Source of the DNA: Elioraea tepidiphila DSM 17972
Lineage (GTDB): Bacteria > Pseudomonadota > Alphaproteobacteria > Acetobacterales > Acetobacteraceae
Reading direction: 5' to 3'
Length of the DNA stretch: 64,000 bases
Assembly (NCBI RefSeq): GCF_000378465.1
Contig: NZ_KB899932.1
Location: 20,683-84,682, forward strand
Part shown: one piece after another, positions 1 to 8,986 of the stretch
Position numbering within the stretch: the first letter of the stretch is position 1
How the letters are laid out: each line of letters starts with the position of its first letter
Notes under the pieces: model-generated
Told to the model about the DNA's origin: nothing
Seen by the model: only the letters and a program-made list of their open reading frames with translations
Databases searched by the model: none
Position numbers and translations under genes: made by a program

Positions 1-774
1 GGCGTCAAGGCGGTCGAGCGGCGCGAGCGTCTCGGCCTCGCGCAGATCGAGATAGTCGGGCGCGGTGAAGCCAGCGTGGACCAGCGCGCGCATCGCCTCG
101 GGCGCGAGCGTTGCCATGCTCGCGCCGTCGCGCAACCCGGCGGCCACCCGCTGGAGCACCCGATGCAGCGCGGGCGCCGCCGCGCGCTCCGAAGCCGAAA
201 GATAGGCGTTGCGCGAAGACAGCGCGAGCCCGTCGGGTTCGCGCACGGTCGGCACGCCGATCACCTCGACCCCGAGCCCGAGATCGCGCGCCATGCGCCG
301 CACCACCAGGAGCTGCTGGTAGTCCTTCTCGCCGAAGAAGGTCGCGTCGGGCTGGACGTGGCAGAACAGCCGCGCGCACACCGTGGCCACGCCGGTGAAG
401 AAATGCGGGCGGATCGCGCCCTCCATCGGCTCGGTCAGCCCCGCGACCGTCACGCGCGTCGCATCGCCCGGCGGGTAGATCTCCTCCACCGCGGGCGCGT
501 ACAGCACCTGCGCGCCGACACGATCGAGCAGCGCCGCGTCCGCCTCCTCGGTGCGCGGGTAGCGCGCGAAGTCCTCGTTCGGCGCGAACTGGGTCGGGTT
601 GACGAACACCGAGACGACCACGCGGTCGCAGGCGGCGAGCGCGTGCTCGACCAGCGCCGCGTGGCCACGATGCAGCGCGCCCATCGTCGGCACAAAGCCG
701 ATCCGCAGGCCCTCCCGGCGCCACGGCGCGAGCGCGGCGCGCAGCGCCGCTGCCGTCCGGACGGTGGCGATCAA
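1..774 (-). CDS. panC: Pantothenate synthetase, 3' end cut by window edge
   Basis: Joins pantoate and beta-alanine with ATP to make pantothenate, the coenzyme A precursor, in the cytoplasm. About 258 residues are visible. The nucleotide-binding segment [10 protein letters not shown] lies at about residues 29-38, FVNPTQF follows near 57-63, and [13 protein letters not shown] near 146-158, all typical of PanC. The last ~20-25 residues lie outside the window. The start is a TTG whose last two bases form the TG of the TGA stop of the upstream htpX gene (TTGA overlap), which suggests translational coupling. No in-frame ATG exists at the right place. The annotation as PanC is secure; only the start codon is inferred. 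Confidence 0.93.
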   Translation of the reverse strand, partial: MIATVRTAAALRAALAPWRREGLRIGFVPTMGALHRGHAALVEHALAACDRVVVSVFVNPTQFAPNEDFARYPRTEEADAALLDRVGAQVLYAPAVEEIYPPGDATRVTVAGLTEPMEGAIRPHFFTGVATVCARLFCHVQPDATFFGEKDYQQLLVVRRMARDLGLGVEVIGVPTVREPDGLALSSRNAYLSASERAAAPALHRVLQRVAAGLRDGASMATLAPEAMRALVHAGFTAPDYLDLREAETLAPLDRLDA

Positions 775-1700
775 CGCGCGCCCGAGTTGGGCACCGAGCC
801 ACCGGCGCGACGCTGCGCGACAGGGCGCGAGGCGACGCTGCCGCCACCGCCGCCCATCCGCCGCGCCAGTTCCTCCAGCGCCGCGACCCGGTTCTCGGTC
901 TTGGGGTGGGTCGAGAACAGGTTGTCCATGCGCGCCCCGGACAGGGGGTTGATGATGAACATGTGCGCGAGGGCCGGATTGGCCTCGGCGTGGTGGTTCT
1001 CGATCCGCCGCGCGGTGTTGTGCAGGTTCACCAGCGCCGAGGCGAGCCAGCGCGGATTGCCGCAGATCTCGGCGCCGACACGATCGGCCTCGTACTCGCG
1101 CGAGCGGCTGATCGCCATCTGCACCAGCATCGCCGCGAGCGGCGCGAGGATCAGCATCAGGATCAGCCCGATCGCGCCGAAGGGGTTGTTCCGGCTGTCG
1201 CCGCCGCGGAACAGAATGCCGAACTGCGCCAGCATCGAGATCGCGCCGGCGAGGGTGGCCGTGACCGTCATGATCAGCGTGTCGCGGTTCTTGATGTGGG
1301 CGAGCTCGTGCGCGACCACGCCGGCCACCTCCTCCTCGGAAAGGTACCGCAAGAGCCCCGTGTTCACCGCGATCGCGGCATTGGCAGGATCGCGCCCCGT
1401 GGCGAAGGCGTTCGGCTGCTCCTCGTCGATCACGTACAGGGCCGGCATCGGCAGTCCGGCGCGGCGGGCGAGCTGTTCGGTCATGGCGTAGAGGCGCGGC
1501 GCATCGGCCGGGCCGATCGGGCGTGCGCCGGCCATGCGCAGCACCACCTTGTCGCTGTTCCACCAGGCGAACAGGTTCATGCCGCCGGCGAACAGCAGCG
1601 CGATCAGCGCGCCGGCCTCGCCGCCCAGCGCGCCGCCGATCACGACGAACAGCGCGGTCAGCCCGGCGAGCAGGATGGCGGTCTTCACGTAGCCCGACAT
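771..1700 (-). CDS. htpX: Zinc metalloprotease HtpX (M48 family)
   Basis: Membrane protease of the M48B family that helps degrade misfolded membrane proteins. It has 309 residues. Two hydrophobic segments occupy roughly residues 5-45, the zinc motif HELAH is at about 131-135, and the third-ligand region [12 protein letters not shown] lies near 205. Further hydrophobic segments flank the motif. The C-terminus is extended and glycine-rich (GGGGG near 290), common in alphaproteobacterial HtpX. It is the first gene of a pair with panC, overlapping it by 4 bases. The divergent neighbour at 1780 encodes a DUF1674 protein. Family assignment is secure; the in vivo substrate is unknown. Confidence 0.95.
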   Translation of the reverse strand: MSGYVKTAILLAGLTALFVVIGGALGGEAGALIALLFAGGMNLFAWWNSDKVVLRMAGARPIGPADAPRLYAMTEQLARRAGLPMPALYVIDEEQPNAFATGRDPANAAIAVNTGLLRYLSEEEVAGVVAHELAHIKNRDTLIMTVTATLAGAISMLAQFGILFRGGDSRNNPFGAIGLILMLILAPLAAMLVQMAISRSREYEADRVGAEICGNPRWLASALVNLHNTARRIENHHAEANPALAHMFIINPLSGARMDNLFSTHPKTENRVAALEELARRMGGGGGSVASRPVAQRRAGGSVPNSGAR

Positions 1701-1779
1701 GCGGCAAATCCCCCGATACGGATGGCCGCCAGCATATAGGAACCCGGTCCCCCTTGGTGCGAGACCCGCGGCGGCTCAC

Positions 1780-1947
1780 ATGACGCCCATGGAGAAGACC
1801 ACCGAGCCCCCCGCGCCCGCCCCGGCCGAGGCGCCGAAGCCGCCCGCCAAGGCGCCGCCGCGGCCGAAGGAGATCGGCGGGCCGAAGGGACCCGAGCCGA
1901 CCCGCTACGGCGACTGGGAACAGAAAGGCCGCTGCACCGACTTCTGA
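1780..1947 (+). CDS. DUF1674 protein, probable succinate dehydrogenase assembly factor 4 homologue
   Basis: Short protein of about 55 residues. The N-terminal half is a low-complexity proline/alanine/lysine stretch. The C-terminus GPEPTRYGDWEQKGRCTDF is the hallmark of DUF1674 proteins, whose eukaryotic relatives (SDHAF4/Sdh8) assist maturation of the flavinated SdhA subunit. I chose the ATG at 1780; an ATG at 1789 is also possible. The frame stays open upstream to 1699, but that part overlaps the divergent htpX start and looks non-coding. Divergent from htpX with an ~80-base spacer. The function is by family analogy only. Confidence 0.8.
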   Translation: MTPMEKTTEPPAPAPAEAPKPPAKAPPRPKEIGGPKGPEPTRYGDWEQKGRCTDF

Positions 1948-2142
1948 GGCGGTGGATGGCACGCCCAGAGAACGCGCTTGGGGTGCCGGAACGCCTCAAC
2001 CACATGATCTAGCTGGCTCTTTCGGGGACGCATCAATCCCGATTCGTTCGCGCGACTCGGAGCACTCCCTTGTTCGTGAAGTTTTTCCCTCCGCCGAATC
2101 GGCGCAATCTGTTCTGGTTTAGTTCGTTCTGGTTTCCGAATC

Positions 2143-2646
2143 TCATGCCGCGCCGAAGCGCCCCGCCGCGCGCAACCAGAGCGCGAGAGCGACGTCCCAT
2201 GCCACAGCCGGCAGTTCGCGGAGCGTCCAGTACAGCCATCCGGCACGCCCGATCCGCCGCCCCGCGCTCGCGCCCAACCCGCGCGGCCGGAGGCCCGCGA
2301 TCCGCAGCAGCGCGACACAGCGCGGCACGTGATAGGCGCTGCTGACGGCGACCACGCTCGTGCCGCGCGGGATCAGCCGCGCGGCCGCGCGCACCGTGTC
2401 CATGGTGTCGCGCGCCGCTGTGTCCTCGACGATGCGGCCCAGGGCGATGCCGTGCGCGCGCAGCCGTCGCCCCATCACCGCCGCCTCGGCCGGGGTGCTG
2501 CGCCCCGGCCCGCCCGAGACCAGCAGCCGCGCCGCCGGCCAGCGCCGTGCCGCGAGTGCCGCCGCCGCGATCCGGCGCGCGAGCTCGGGAGTCGGCCTTC
2601 CGTCCGGCTGCACCGGAAAGCCGAACACGATGATCCAATCCGCCAC
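2143..2646 (-). CDS. YdcF/SanA-like DUF218 domain protein
   Basis: 167 residues with the DUF218 fold: an N-terminal strand IIVFGFPVQPDG, then LLVSGGPG near residue 42, the segment DTAARDTMDTVRAAA near 80, and VVAVSSAYHVPRCVALL near 98. Those elements match YdcF/ElyC/SanA proteins, some of which act in envelope integrity. The exact substrate is unknown. Unlike many family members it has no N-terminal membrane segments. It starts 4 bases downstream of the stop of the methyltransferase at 2651-3892, so the two probably share a transcript. The ~195 bases between its end and 1947 are less GC-rich, and I see no gene there. Confidence 0.82.
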   Translation of the reverse strand: MADWIIVFGFPVQPDGRPTPELARRIAAAALAARRWPAARLLVSGGPGRSTPAEAAVMGRRLRAHGIALGRIVEDTAARDTMDTVRAAARLIPRGTSVVAVSSAYHVPRCVALLRIAGLRPRGLGASAGRRIGRAGWLYWTLRELPAVAWDVALALWLRAAGRFGAA

Positions 2647-2650
2647 GCGC

Positions 2651-3892
2651 CTAGCCGCCTGGCGGGGCGGCGAGCAGCAGCCGGTTCATCGCGTTGAGCC
2701 CGGCATAGAGCGCGGCCCACGCGCGCCGCACCCGCTCCGCCGGCGCGCCGATGCCGTCGAGCACGGCGCCGAGCGGCGAACGCCCGTCGATCCCGCGCAG
2801 GATCGCGGCACCGAGTGGCGGCAGCGCCACGGGCAGGGAGACACCGTCGAGGTCGAAGCTGAGCCGCCCGCCCGCGCCGGCCTGTGCGGCGAGCGCCGCA
2901 CCGTCGAGCTCGCGCAGCACCGGGATGCGGGTCTCGTCGGCCGGATCGGGTGCCGCCCAGCCCGCGCCGGCGCGCACGACATAGACGATGTGCACCGCCA
3001 TGGTGCCGGACGCCGCCTCGGCCAGCGCCGCCTGCTCGGCCCAGGGCAGCCCAGCCGCGCGGGCGCGCAGCCGCGGGTCCGCGAGCCAGGTCGCGGGGTC
3101 GTAGCGGGCGGGTTCGATCAGGGCGGCGGTCGCGAGCCCCGCCCCGTCGAGCAGCGCCAGCAGGTCGGGGACCGTGTAGGCGCGGTCGCGCGCGTGCAGC
3201 AGCAGATCGACGATGCCGGCATCACCGCCGGCGATGTGGTCATTGAGCCGCGCATTGCGCGCAAGCCAGTGCTCGGGGTGCAGGGCGCGCAGGAACCGCC
3301 GCGCGGTCTCGACCCGCTCGGGCAGAGGCCGGTCGGGCGGGGCGAGCCGGCGCAGCGCATCCTGCGCCATGTACACCCCCGTCCGCCCGTGCGGCGCATA
3401 GACCATCAGCCCGAGCCCGCCGCCGGGCGCGAGCACCGAGACCAGCGCGGAGAGCCCAGCGGCCGGGTCGGGCAGGTGGTGCAGCACGCCGCAGCAATCG
3501 ATGTAGTCGAAGGGACCGAGCCCGAGCGACGGCAGGTCGAGCAGCGAGCCCTGGACGAACGTCACGTTGGTCAGTCCGCGCGCCTCCAACCGCCTGCGCG
3601 CGATCGCGGCGGCAGCGGCCGAGCGGTCGAGCCAGGTCACCTGCCCCGGCCGGCCGGCGCGGGCGAGCTGGGCTGCCAGCATCACGCAGGCATCGCCCGT
3701 ACCGCCGCCGGCGATCAGCGCGTTCAACGGCCGGGCGGGGTCGCGGCGCGCGCCGAACACCCAATGGTCGATCTCGGCCAGGTGCGACGGGCTGCCGACC
3801 ACCAGCCGCTTCGCCTCGTCCTTCGGGTCGCGGGCGGGGTATGGGTAGGCCTCGTACTGGTCGGCGACGATCGCGTCCGTCCGGTCCGTCAT
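2651..3892 (-). CDS. Class I SAM-dependent methyltransferase (YPYPARDP family)
   Basis: 413-residue protein beginning with the MTDRTDAIVADQYEAYPYP-type N-terminus seen in a rhodospirillal methyltransferase family of unknown substrate. The glycine-rich SAM loop ALIAGGGTGDA lies near residue 59, the acidic strand VTWLDRS near 86, and FDYIDCCGVLHHLPDP near 131. A C-terminal extension of about 170 residues contains no motif I recognise. I chose the ATG at 3892 because it gives the family N-terminus; an open frame further upstream overlaps the divergent gene at 3908. The two divergent starts lie only 15 bases apart, so both promoters must lie in or near coding sequence. Confidence 0.85.
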   Translation of the reverse strand: MTDRTDAIVADQYEAYPYPARDPKDEAKRLVVGSPSHLAEIDHWVFGARRDPARPLNALIAGGGTGDACVMLAAQLARAGRPGQVTWLDRSAAAAAIARRRLEARGLTNVTFVQGSLLDLPSLGLGPFDYIDCCGVLHHLPDPAAGLSALVSVLAPGGGLGLMVYAPHGRTGVYMAQDALRRLAPPDRPLPERVETARRFLRALHPEHWLARNARLNDHIAGGDAGIVDLLLHARDRAYTVPDLLALLDGAGLATAALIEPARYDPATWLADPRLRARAAGLPWAEQAALAEAASGTMAVHIVYVVRAGAGWAAPDPADETRIPVLRELDGAALAAQAGAGGRLSFDLDGVSLPVALPPLGAAILRGIDGRSPLGAVLDGIGAPAERVRRAWAALYAGLNAMNRLLLAAPPGG

Positions 3893-3907
3893 CGGGGAAG
3901 CCTTGTC

Positions 3908-4474
3908 ATGGAGACCGCGCGCGGCTGGTTCGGCATCGGCATGGAGGGGGTGAGCAAGCCCGGCAATGCGGGGGCGCTGTTCCGCACCGCGCACGCCTTC
4001 GGCGCGTCCTTCCTGTTCGCGGTGGGCGACAGCCCCGGGATCGCCGCGACGCGCGCGACCGACACCTCGGACGCCACACGCCACGTGCCGTTCTACCGGT
4101 GGCCGTCGGTCGATGCCATGGCCCTGCCGCGGCTGTGCCGGCTGGTCGGGGTGGAGCTGACCGAGGAGGCGGTGCCGCTGCCGTCGTTCCGCCACCCCCC
4201 GCAGGCGGCCTATGTGCTGGGCCCCGAGCGTGGCAGCCTTAGTGCCGCGATGCTGGCGCGCTGCGACCACGTGGTGCGCATCCCAACCCGCTTCGCGATC
4301 AACCTCGCGCTGGCCGGGGCGCTGGTGATGTACGATCGCTGGCTCGCGATGGGCCGGTTTCCGCCGCGCCCCGTGGCCTCCGGCGGGCCGGGCGAGGCCG
4401 AGCCGCCGCCCGCGCATGGCCGCCCGCGTTTCCGCCGCGGCACGCCCGCGCTGCTGGCCGGCGAGGACACGTGA
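3908..4474 (+). CDS. SpoU/TrmH-family RNA 2'-O-methyltransferase
   Basis: 188 residues of the SPOUT superfamily. The N-terminal part GVSKPGNAGALFRTAHAFG is SpoU motif 1. The segment AYVLGPERGSLS near residue 98 is motif 2. IPTRFAINLALAGALVMYDR near 125 is motif 3, forming the trefoil knot that binds SAM. The protein would methylate a ribose in tRNA or rRNA; the position cannot be told from sequence. Motif 3 has FAINLALAG where most homologues have a SLNVS-type sequence, but N and the small residues are kept. The C-terminal ~40 residues are low-complexity Pro/Gly/Arg. The start ATG at 3908 is set by divergence from the methyltransferase at 3892. Confidence 0.85.
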   Translation: METARGWFGIGMEGVSKPGNAGALFRTAHAFGASFLFAVGDSPGIAATRATDTSDATRHVPFYRWPSVDAMALPRLCRLVGVELTEEAVPLPSFRHPPQAAYVLGPERGSLSAAMLARCDHVVRIPTRFAINLALAGALVMYDRWLAMGRFPPRPVASGGPGEAEPPPAHGRPRFRRGTPALLAGEDT

Positions 4475-4517
4475 GCGTCGCTTGAGACGCGCGGCCCCGA
4501 CCCGTATGTATCGGCGC

Positions 4518-5011
4518 ATGATGCGCGCCCTGATCCTCCCGCTCGCCCTCCTTGCCGCCCCGGTGCAGGCGCAGCAGCCTGCGCCGACCGCGATCGGCAC
4601 GTTCCAGGACTGGCAGGCCGCCACCTTCACCGAAGGCGGCAACAAGGTCTGCTACGCCTTCACCCGGGCCGGCCGAAGCCAACCCAACGTGCCGAATCGG
4701 GGCGAAGTGGTGCTGACCGTGACGCACCGTCAGGGCAGCCGCGACCAGGTGGCCGTGCGCGCGGGCTACACGTACCCATCGGGGGCCGAACCGGCGGGCA
4801 CGGTCGAGGCCTCCGCCGGCAATGTCAGCCTCGCCTTCTTCACCGCCGGCGATGCCGCCTTCGCGCGCGACCGGGCGGAGGCGATCCAGGGCTTCCAGCG
4901 CGGCCGCGCGTTCCGGCTCCAGGGTCCCGGTCCGCGCGGCGGCACGGTCACCGACACGTTCAGCCTGATGGGGTTCTCGGCGGCGTACCGGGCGATCTCG
5001 GACGCGTGCAG

Positions 5012-5015
<4 letters not shown>
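4518..5015 (+). CDS. Secreted invasion-associated locus B (IalB)-like protein
   Basis: About 165 residues with a clear signal peptide ([18 protein letters not shown]). The mature part has the IalB-family opening [13 protein letters not shown], then KVCYAFTRA, a beta-rich domain, and a terminal SDACR. The family is periplasmic or envelope-associated in Alphaproteobacteria and named after a Bartonella invasion locus. In free-living bacteria its role is unknown, so the name should not be read as virulence. Three in-frame ATGs (4506, 4518, 4521) all give a plausible signal peptide; I see no Shine-Dalgarno that decides. Its TGA overlaps the ATG of rlmN (ATGA), suggesting coupling. Confidence 0.75.
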
Positions 5016-6193
<1,178 letters not shown>

Positions 6194-6212
6194 GCGAGCC
6201 GTCGCGGCGGCA

Positions 6213-6387
6213 TCACGTCGCCCGCGGAGCGCCGCCCGCGAGCTTCGAGACCTCCGGAAGCGCGCTCCGGTAGCCGATCTCGGTGATCTCCTTGGCACGA
6301 TCGAAGTCGAGCAGACGGATATGCCCGAGCGGCGGCCGGATCAGGATGTCCGGCCGGTCGAGCGCCAGCCCAACCTCGCCGATCCGG
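6213..6387 (-). pseudogene. 3' fragment of a patatin-like phospholipase gene (RssA type)
   Basis: Reading leftward from the insertion sequence, 57 codons are open up to a TGA at 6213-6215. The sequence contains RPDILIRPPLGHIRLLDFDR followed by AKEITEIGYRSALPEVSKL. This resembles the C-terminal tail of RssA/YlbK-type patatin phospholipases, where the last strand (DVLI-P-...-G-.-DF.RA...I..GY) closes the hydrolase domain. The N-terminal catalytic part is absent: the reading frame runs straight into the IS3-family element at 6388. A 5' fragment of the same type of gene occurs at 62942-63286. Identification rests on a short segment, so confidence is moderate. Confidence 0.55.
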
Positions 6388-6446
6388 TGACCTGAGACCC
6401 TATTGTCCTCCGGCTTGAGGGAGAGTCCTGGGTTTCGTTCTTGGCC

Positions 6447-7286
6447 TTAAGCGGCCTGACGTTCCAGTATGGCTTTAATTGCGAACTCGGCCGGTGGCAC
6501 GTTGCCGAGGGCCGTGTGTGGTCTGTGGTGGTTGTAATCCTCCTTCCATGATGTGATGGCGCTGCGGGCCTCCGGCAGCGTCGAGAACAGCGTGTCGTTG
6601 AGGCACTCATCCCGGAAGCGTCCGTTGAAGCTCTCGACGAAGGCGTTCTGGGTAGGCTTGCCCGGTGCGATGTAGTGCCATTCGACGCCGGTCTGCTGGC
6701 ACCATCGCAGGACCGCCATCGAGGTCAGCTCGGTGCCGTTGTCGGAGACGATGGTGTCCGGCCGGCCGCGCCGGCGGATGATGGCGTCCAGCTCACGCAC
6801 GACGCGCAGGCCCGACAGCGAGGTGTCGGCGATCAGCGCCAGGCATTCGCGTGTGTAGTCGTCGACGACGGCCAGCACCCGGAACCGACGACCGTCGGTG
6901 AAGGTGTCGGAGACGAAGTCCAGGCTCCAGCAGGCGTTGGCGCGATCCGGAACGGGCATGGGCCTGCGCGTGCCCAGTGCCCGCTTGCGACCGCCGCGGC
7001 GGCGCACCTGCAGCTTCTCCTCACGGTAGAGGCGCCGCAGCTTCTTCTGGTTCATCACGATGCCCTGCCGGTCCAGCATGACGTGGATCCTGCGATAGCC
7101 GAACCGCCGGCGTTCCGCCGCCACGGCCTTCATCGCCTCGCGCAACGCAGCGTCATCCGCACGGGTGCTGGTGTAGCGCGCCGTCGAACGGTCAATGTTG
7201 AGGGCCTGGCACGCCCGACGCTGGCTCACCCCATGCACTGCGCAGGCATGAGCCACCGCCTTCCGCTTCGCATCGGGCGTCACCAT
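6447..7286 (-). CDS. IS3-family transposase OrfB (DDE integrase domain)
   Basis: 279 residues. An N-terminal helix-turn-helix-like HTH_21 region contains [19 protein letters not shown] and [11 protein letters not shown]. The rve integrase core follows, with the first Asp in WSLDFVSD (near residue 120), the second in [11 protein letters not shown] (near 180) and the Glu in [18 protein letters not shown] (near 217), completing the DDE triad. Its ATG lies in AGAAAAATGG, overlapping the orfA stop. The A-run is suitable for the programmed -1 frameshift that usually makes the OrfAB fusion in IS3 elements. No disabling mutation is visible. Confidence 0.95.
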   Translation of the reverse strand: MVTPDAKRKAVAHACAVHGVSQRRACQALNIDRSTARYTSTRADDAALREAMKAVAAERRRFGYRRIHVMLDRQGIVMNQKKLRRLYREEKLQVRRRGGRKRALGTRRPMPVPDRANACWSLDFVSDTFTDGRRFRVLAVVDDYTRECLALIADTSLSGLRVVRELDAIIRRRGRPDTIVSDNGTELTSMAVLRWCQQTGVEWHYIAPGKPTQNAFVESFNGRFRDECLNDTLFSTLPEARSAITSWKEDYNHHRPHTALGNVPPAEFAIKAILERQAA

Positions 7287-7546
7287 TTTTCTGCGGCGAC
7301 ATCCTTCAGGATCGCATTGTCGAGCATCCGCTCGGCAAGGAGCTTCTTCAGCCGGGCGTTCTCGTCCTCCAGTGCCGTCAGGCGACGGGCGTCGGACACC
7401 TCCATACCGCCGAACTTCGCCTTGAACTTGTAGAAGGTCGCTGCCGAGATGCCGTGCTTGCGGCAGACATCCGCCGTCTTCGCACCCGCCTCCTGTTCCT
7501 TCAGCATCCCGATGATCTGTTCTTCCGTGAACCGCGAGGGTCGCAT
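7280..7546 (-). CDS. IS3-family transposase OrfA (helix-turn-helix)
   Basis: 88 residues starting [18 protein letters not shown], the conserved opening of IS407-group OrfA. The helix-turn-helix is [20 protein letters not shown]. It is followed by a leucine-zipper-like segment ([20 protein letters not shown]) that mediates multimerisation, ending DVAAEKW. The frame is open a further 11 codons upstream, but the ATG at 7546 matches the family start. It ends in TGA just past the orfB start; the A5 run at the overlap is the likely frameshift site. Confidence 0.92.
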   Translation of the reverse strand: MRPSRFTEEQIIGMLKEQEAGAKTADVCRKHGISAATFYKFKAKFGGMEVSDARRLTALEDENARLKKLLAERMLDNAILKDVAAEKW

Positions 7547-7605
7547 CGTCCGTCTCCGTGATCGACGGACTCTACCCAAATCTGGAGCAAGGTCAGGGTC
7601 TCAGG

Positions 7606-7812
7606 TCAGTTCTCCAGCACCGCGGTCTCGAACCCCATGCCCTCCATCACGTCCGGCAGCGTCTCGGTGCAATAGCGCACCAGGTCGGGGAGGCGCTCGG
7701 GCATTTGGCTCTCGGTCGGCAGGGCGACGAGCCGGCGCAGGTTCTCGAGATACGCGCCGCTGTCGAAGCGTGCATGGGCGCGGGCGATCGCGCCCTCGCG
7801 TGTGCCGGTCAT
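7606..7812 (-). pseudogene. 5' fragment of an M20-family metallopeptidase gene
   Basis: From the ATG at 7812, 68 codons are open: MTGTREGAIARAHARFDSG, then LRRLVALPTESQMPERLPDL and a stretch ending MGFETAVLEN. This matches the N-terminus of ArgE/DapE-like M20 hydrolases just before the first catalytic strand. The next codon is a TGA supplied by the outermost bases of the IS element (7606-7608). All metal-binding residues are lost, so the product cannot be an active peptidase. The fragment lies 59 bases downstream of the enolase-superfamily gene and was probably in its operon. The 3' half is not next to the other end of the IS. Confidence 0.7.
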
Positions 7813-7871
7813 GGAGGCCCTCCCGGTTCGAAGGCGCGAGGCTCGCACGCCATCGGGCGGTTCGGAACCCC

Positions 7872-8942
7872 TCAGCCGGTTTCGCGGAACGCGAAGCCGA
7901 TGCCCGGGCGATCGGGCAGCGTCATCATCCCGCCCTCGGGCACGAGATCCTCGGCGAGGAGCGCGCGCATGCCGTGCTGGGCGCCGTGCATCTCCAGCAG
8001 GCCGCCATGCGCGTGGCCCGCGAGTGCCGCGGCATTGGCGATATCGAGCCCGCCGGCATGCGCGACGGGAATGCCATGCGCCTCGGCGAGCGCGAGCACG
8101 CGCAGGAGCGTCGAGATGCCGCCGCAGAACGCCGCGTTGGGCTGGATCCAGTCCACGGCACCGCGCTGGAGCGCATCCCGGAACCACCCGAGCGACTGCA
8201 TCATCTGGCCTGCACCGATCGGCATCGGAATCGCGCGTCGCAAGGCCGCGAGCGACTCGATGTCGTTGCCGTGCACCGGCTCCTCGAACCAGGCGATGTC
8301 GCAGTCCGCCACCAGCAGGGCGAGGCGCCTTGCATCCGCGATCGTCATGCCGCAATTCGCATCCAGCATCAGCCACGGCCCGGGGCCGAGCGCGCGTCGC
8401 ACTGCGCGGACGCGGGCCGCGTCCTCGTCGACGCCGCGTCCGCCGGCCGCGACCAGCATCTTCGCGCCGCGATAGCCCTGGGCGACCGCGCTGCGGCAGG
8501 CCTCGATGAGCGCCGCCTCGTCGTAGCCGGGCAGGCCGACGGTGGCGTAGCAGGGTACGCTCCGCCGCGCGCCCCCGAGCAGCCGCCAGAGCGGTTCGCC
8601 GAGCGCCCGCGCACGCAGGTCCCAGAGCGCGATGTCGAGTGCGGAGAGGGCCGAGACGAACACGCCCGCACCCCCGCGCGGCGCGAAGCGCTGAACCAGA
8701 CGCTCGCGGATCGCCTCGATCTCGCGCGCATCCGCGCCGCGCAGCGCGGCATCGAAGCCCTCCGCCAGCAGCGGACAGACCTGCCCGGCGAGGAAACGGC
8801 CGGTCACGCCGCTGCCACCGAGCCCGTCCTCCGTCTCAACGCGACAGCGGACCACCGCGGGAGCCTCCAGCCCGGCGTAGCCGCGCGCCCCCTCCGTAGC
8901 GGCGAGACGCTCCAGCGTGGCCGTGATTCTCGTGATCCGCAT
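7872..8942 (-). CDS. Mandelate racemase / muconate lactonizing enzyme family protein
   Basis: 356-residue enolase-superfamily protein. The N-terminal capping domain covers residues 1-125, including SALSALDIALWDLRARALG. The barrel follows, with lysine in GYRGAKMLV (near 166), the first metal-ligand Asp in WLMLDANCG (near 198) and the second ligand in WFEEPV (near 224). The expected third ligand, usually a Glu in a G-E-N/S context, reads IGAGQMMQ (near 248), so Glu may be replaced by Gln. Substrates of this family are acid sugars, amino-acid derivatives or dipeptides; none can be chosen here. It was probably followed in its operon by the now truncated M20 peptidase gene. Confidence 0.85.
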   Translation of the reverse strand: MRITRITATLERLAATEGARGYAGLEAPAVVRCRVETEDGLGGSGVTGRFLAGQVCPLLAEGFDAALRGADAREIEAIRERLVQRFAPRGGAGVFVSALSALDIALWDLRARALGEPLWRLLGGARRSVPCYATVGLPGYDEAALIEACRSAVAQGYRGAKMLVAAGGRGVDEDAARVRAVRRALGPGPWLMLDANCGMTIADARRLALLVADCDIAWFEEPVHGNDIESLAALRRAIPMPIGAGQMMQSLGWFRDALQRGAVDWIQPNAAFCGGISTLLRVLALAEAHGIPVAHAGGLDIANAAALAGHAHGGLLEMHGAQHGMRALLAEDLVPEGGMMTLPDRPGIGFAFRETG

Positions 8943-8986
8943 CCGCCGTTCCTAGCCGTGATCGGCCGGATCCGGAAGCCGAGACA

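Larger units (their letters stand above)
6388..7608 (-). mobile_element. IS3-family insertion sequence, IS407-type, complete
   Basis: The element is bounded by perfect 14-base inverted ends, TGACCTGAGACCCT at 6388-6401 and AGGGTCTCAGGTCA at 7595-7608, giving a length of 1,221 bases. Inside are overlapping orfA and orfB transposase genes on the minus strand. IS407-type elements usually duplicate 4 bases of target. Here the flanks are CCGG (6384-6387) and GTTC (7609-7612), so there is no duplication. The left flank is the tail of a patatin gene and the right flank the head of an M20 peptidase gene. The copy therefore marks a recombination or deletion junction rather than a simple insertion. Both transposase frames look intact. 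Confidence 0.92.
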
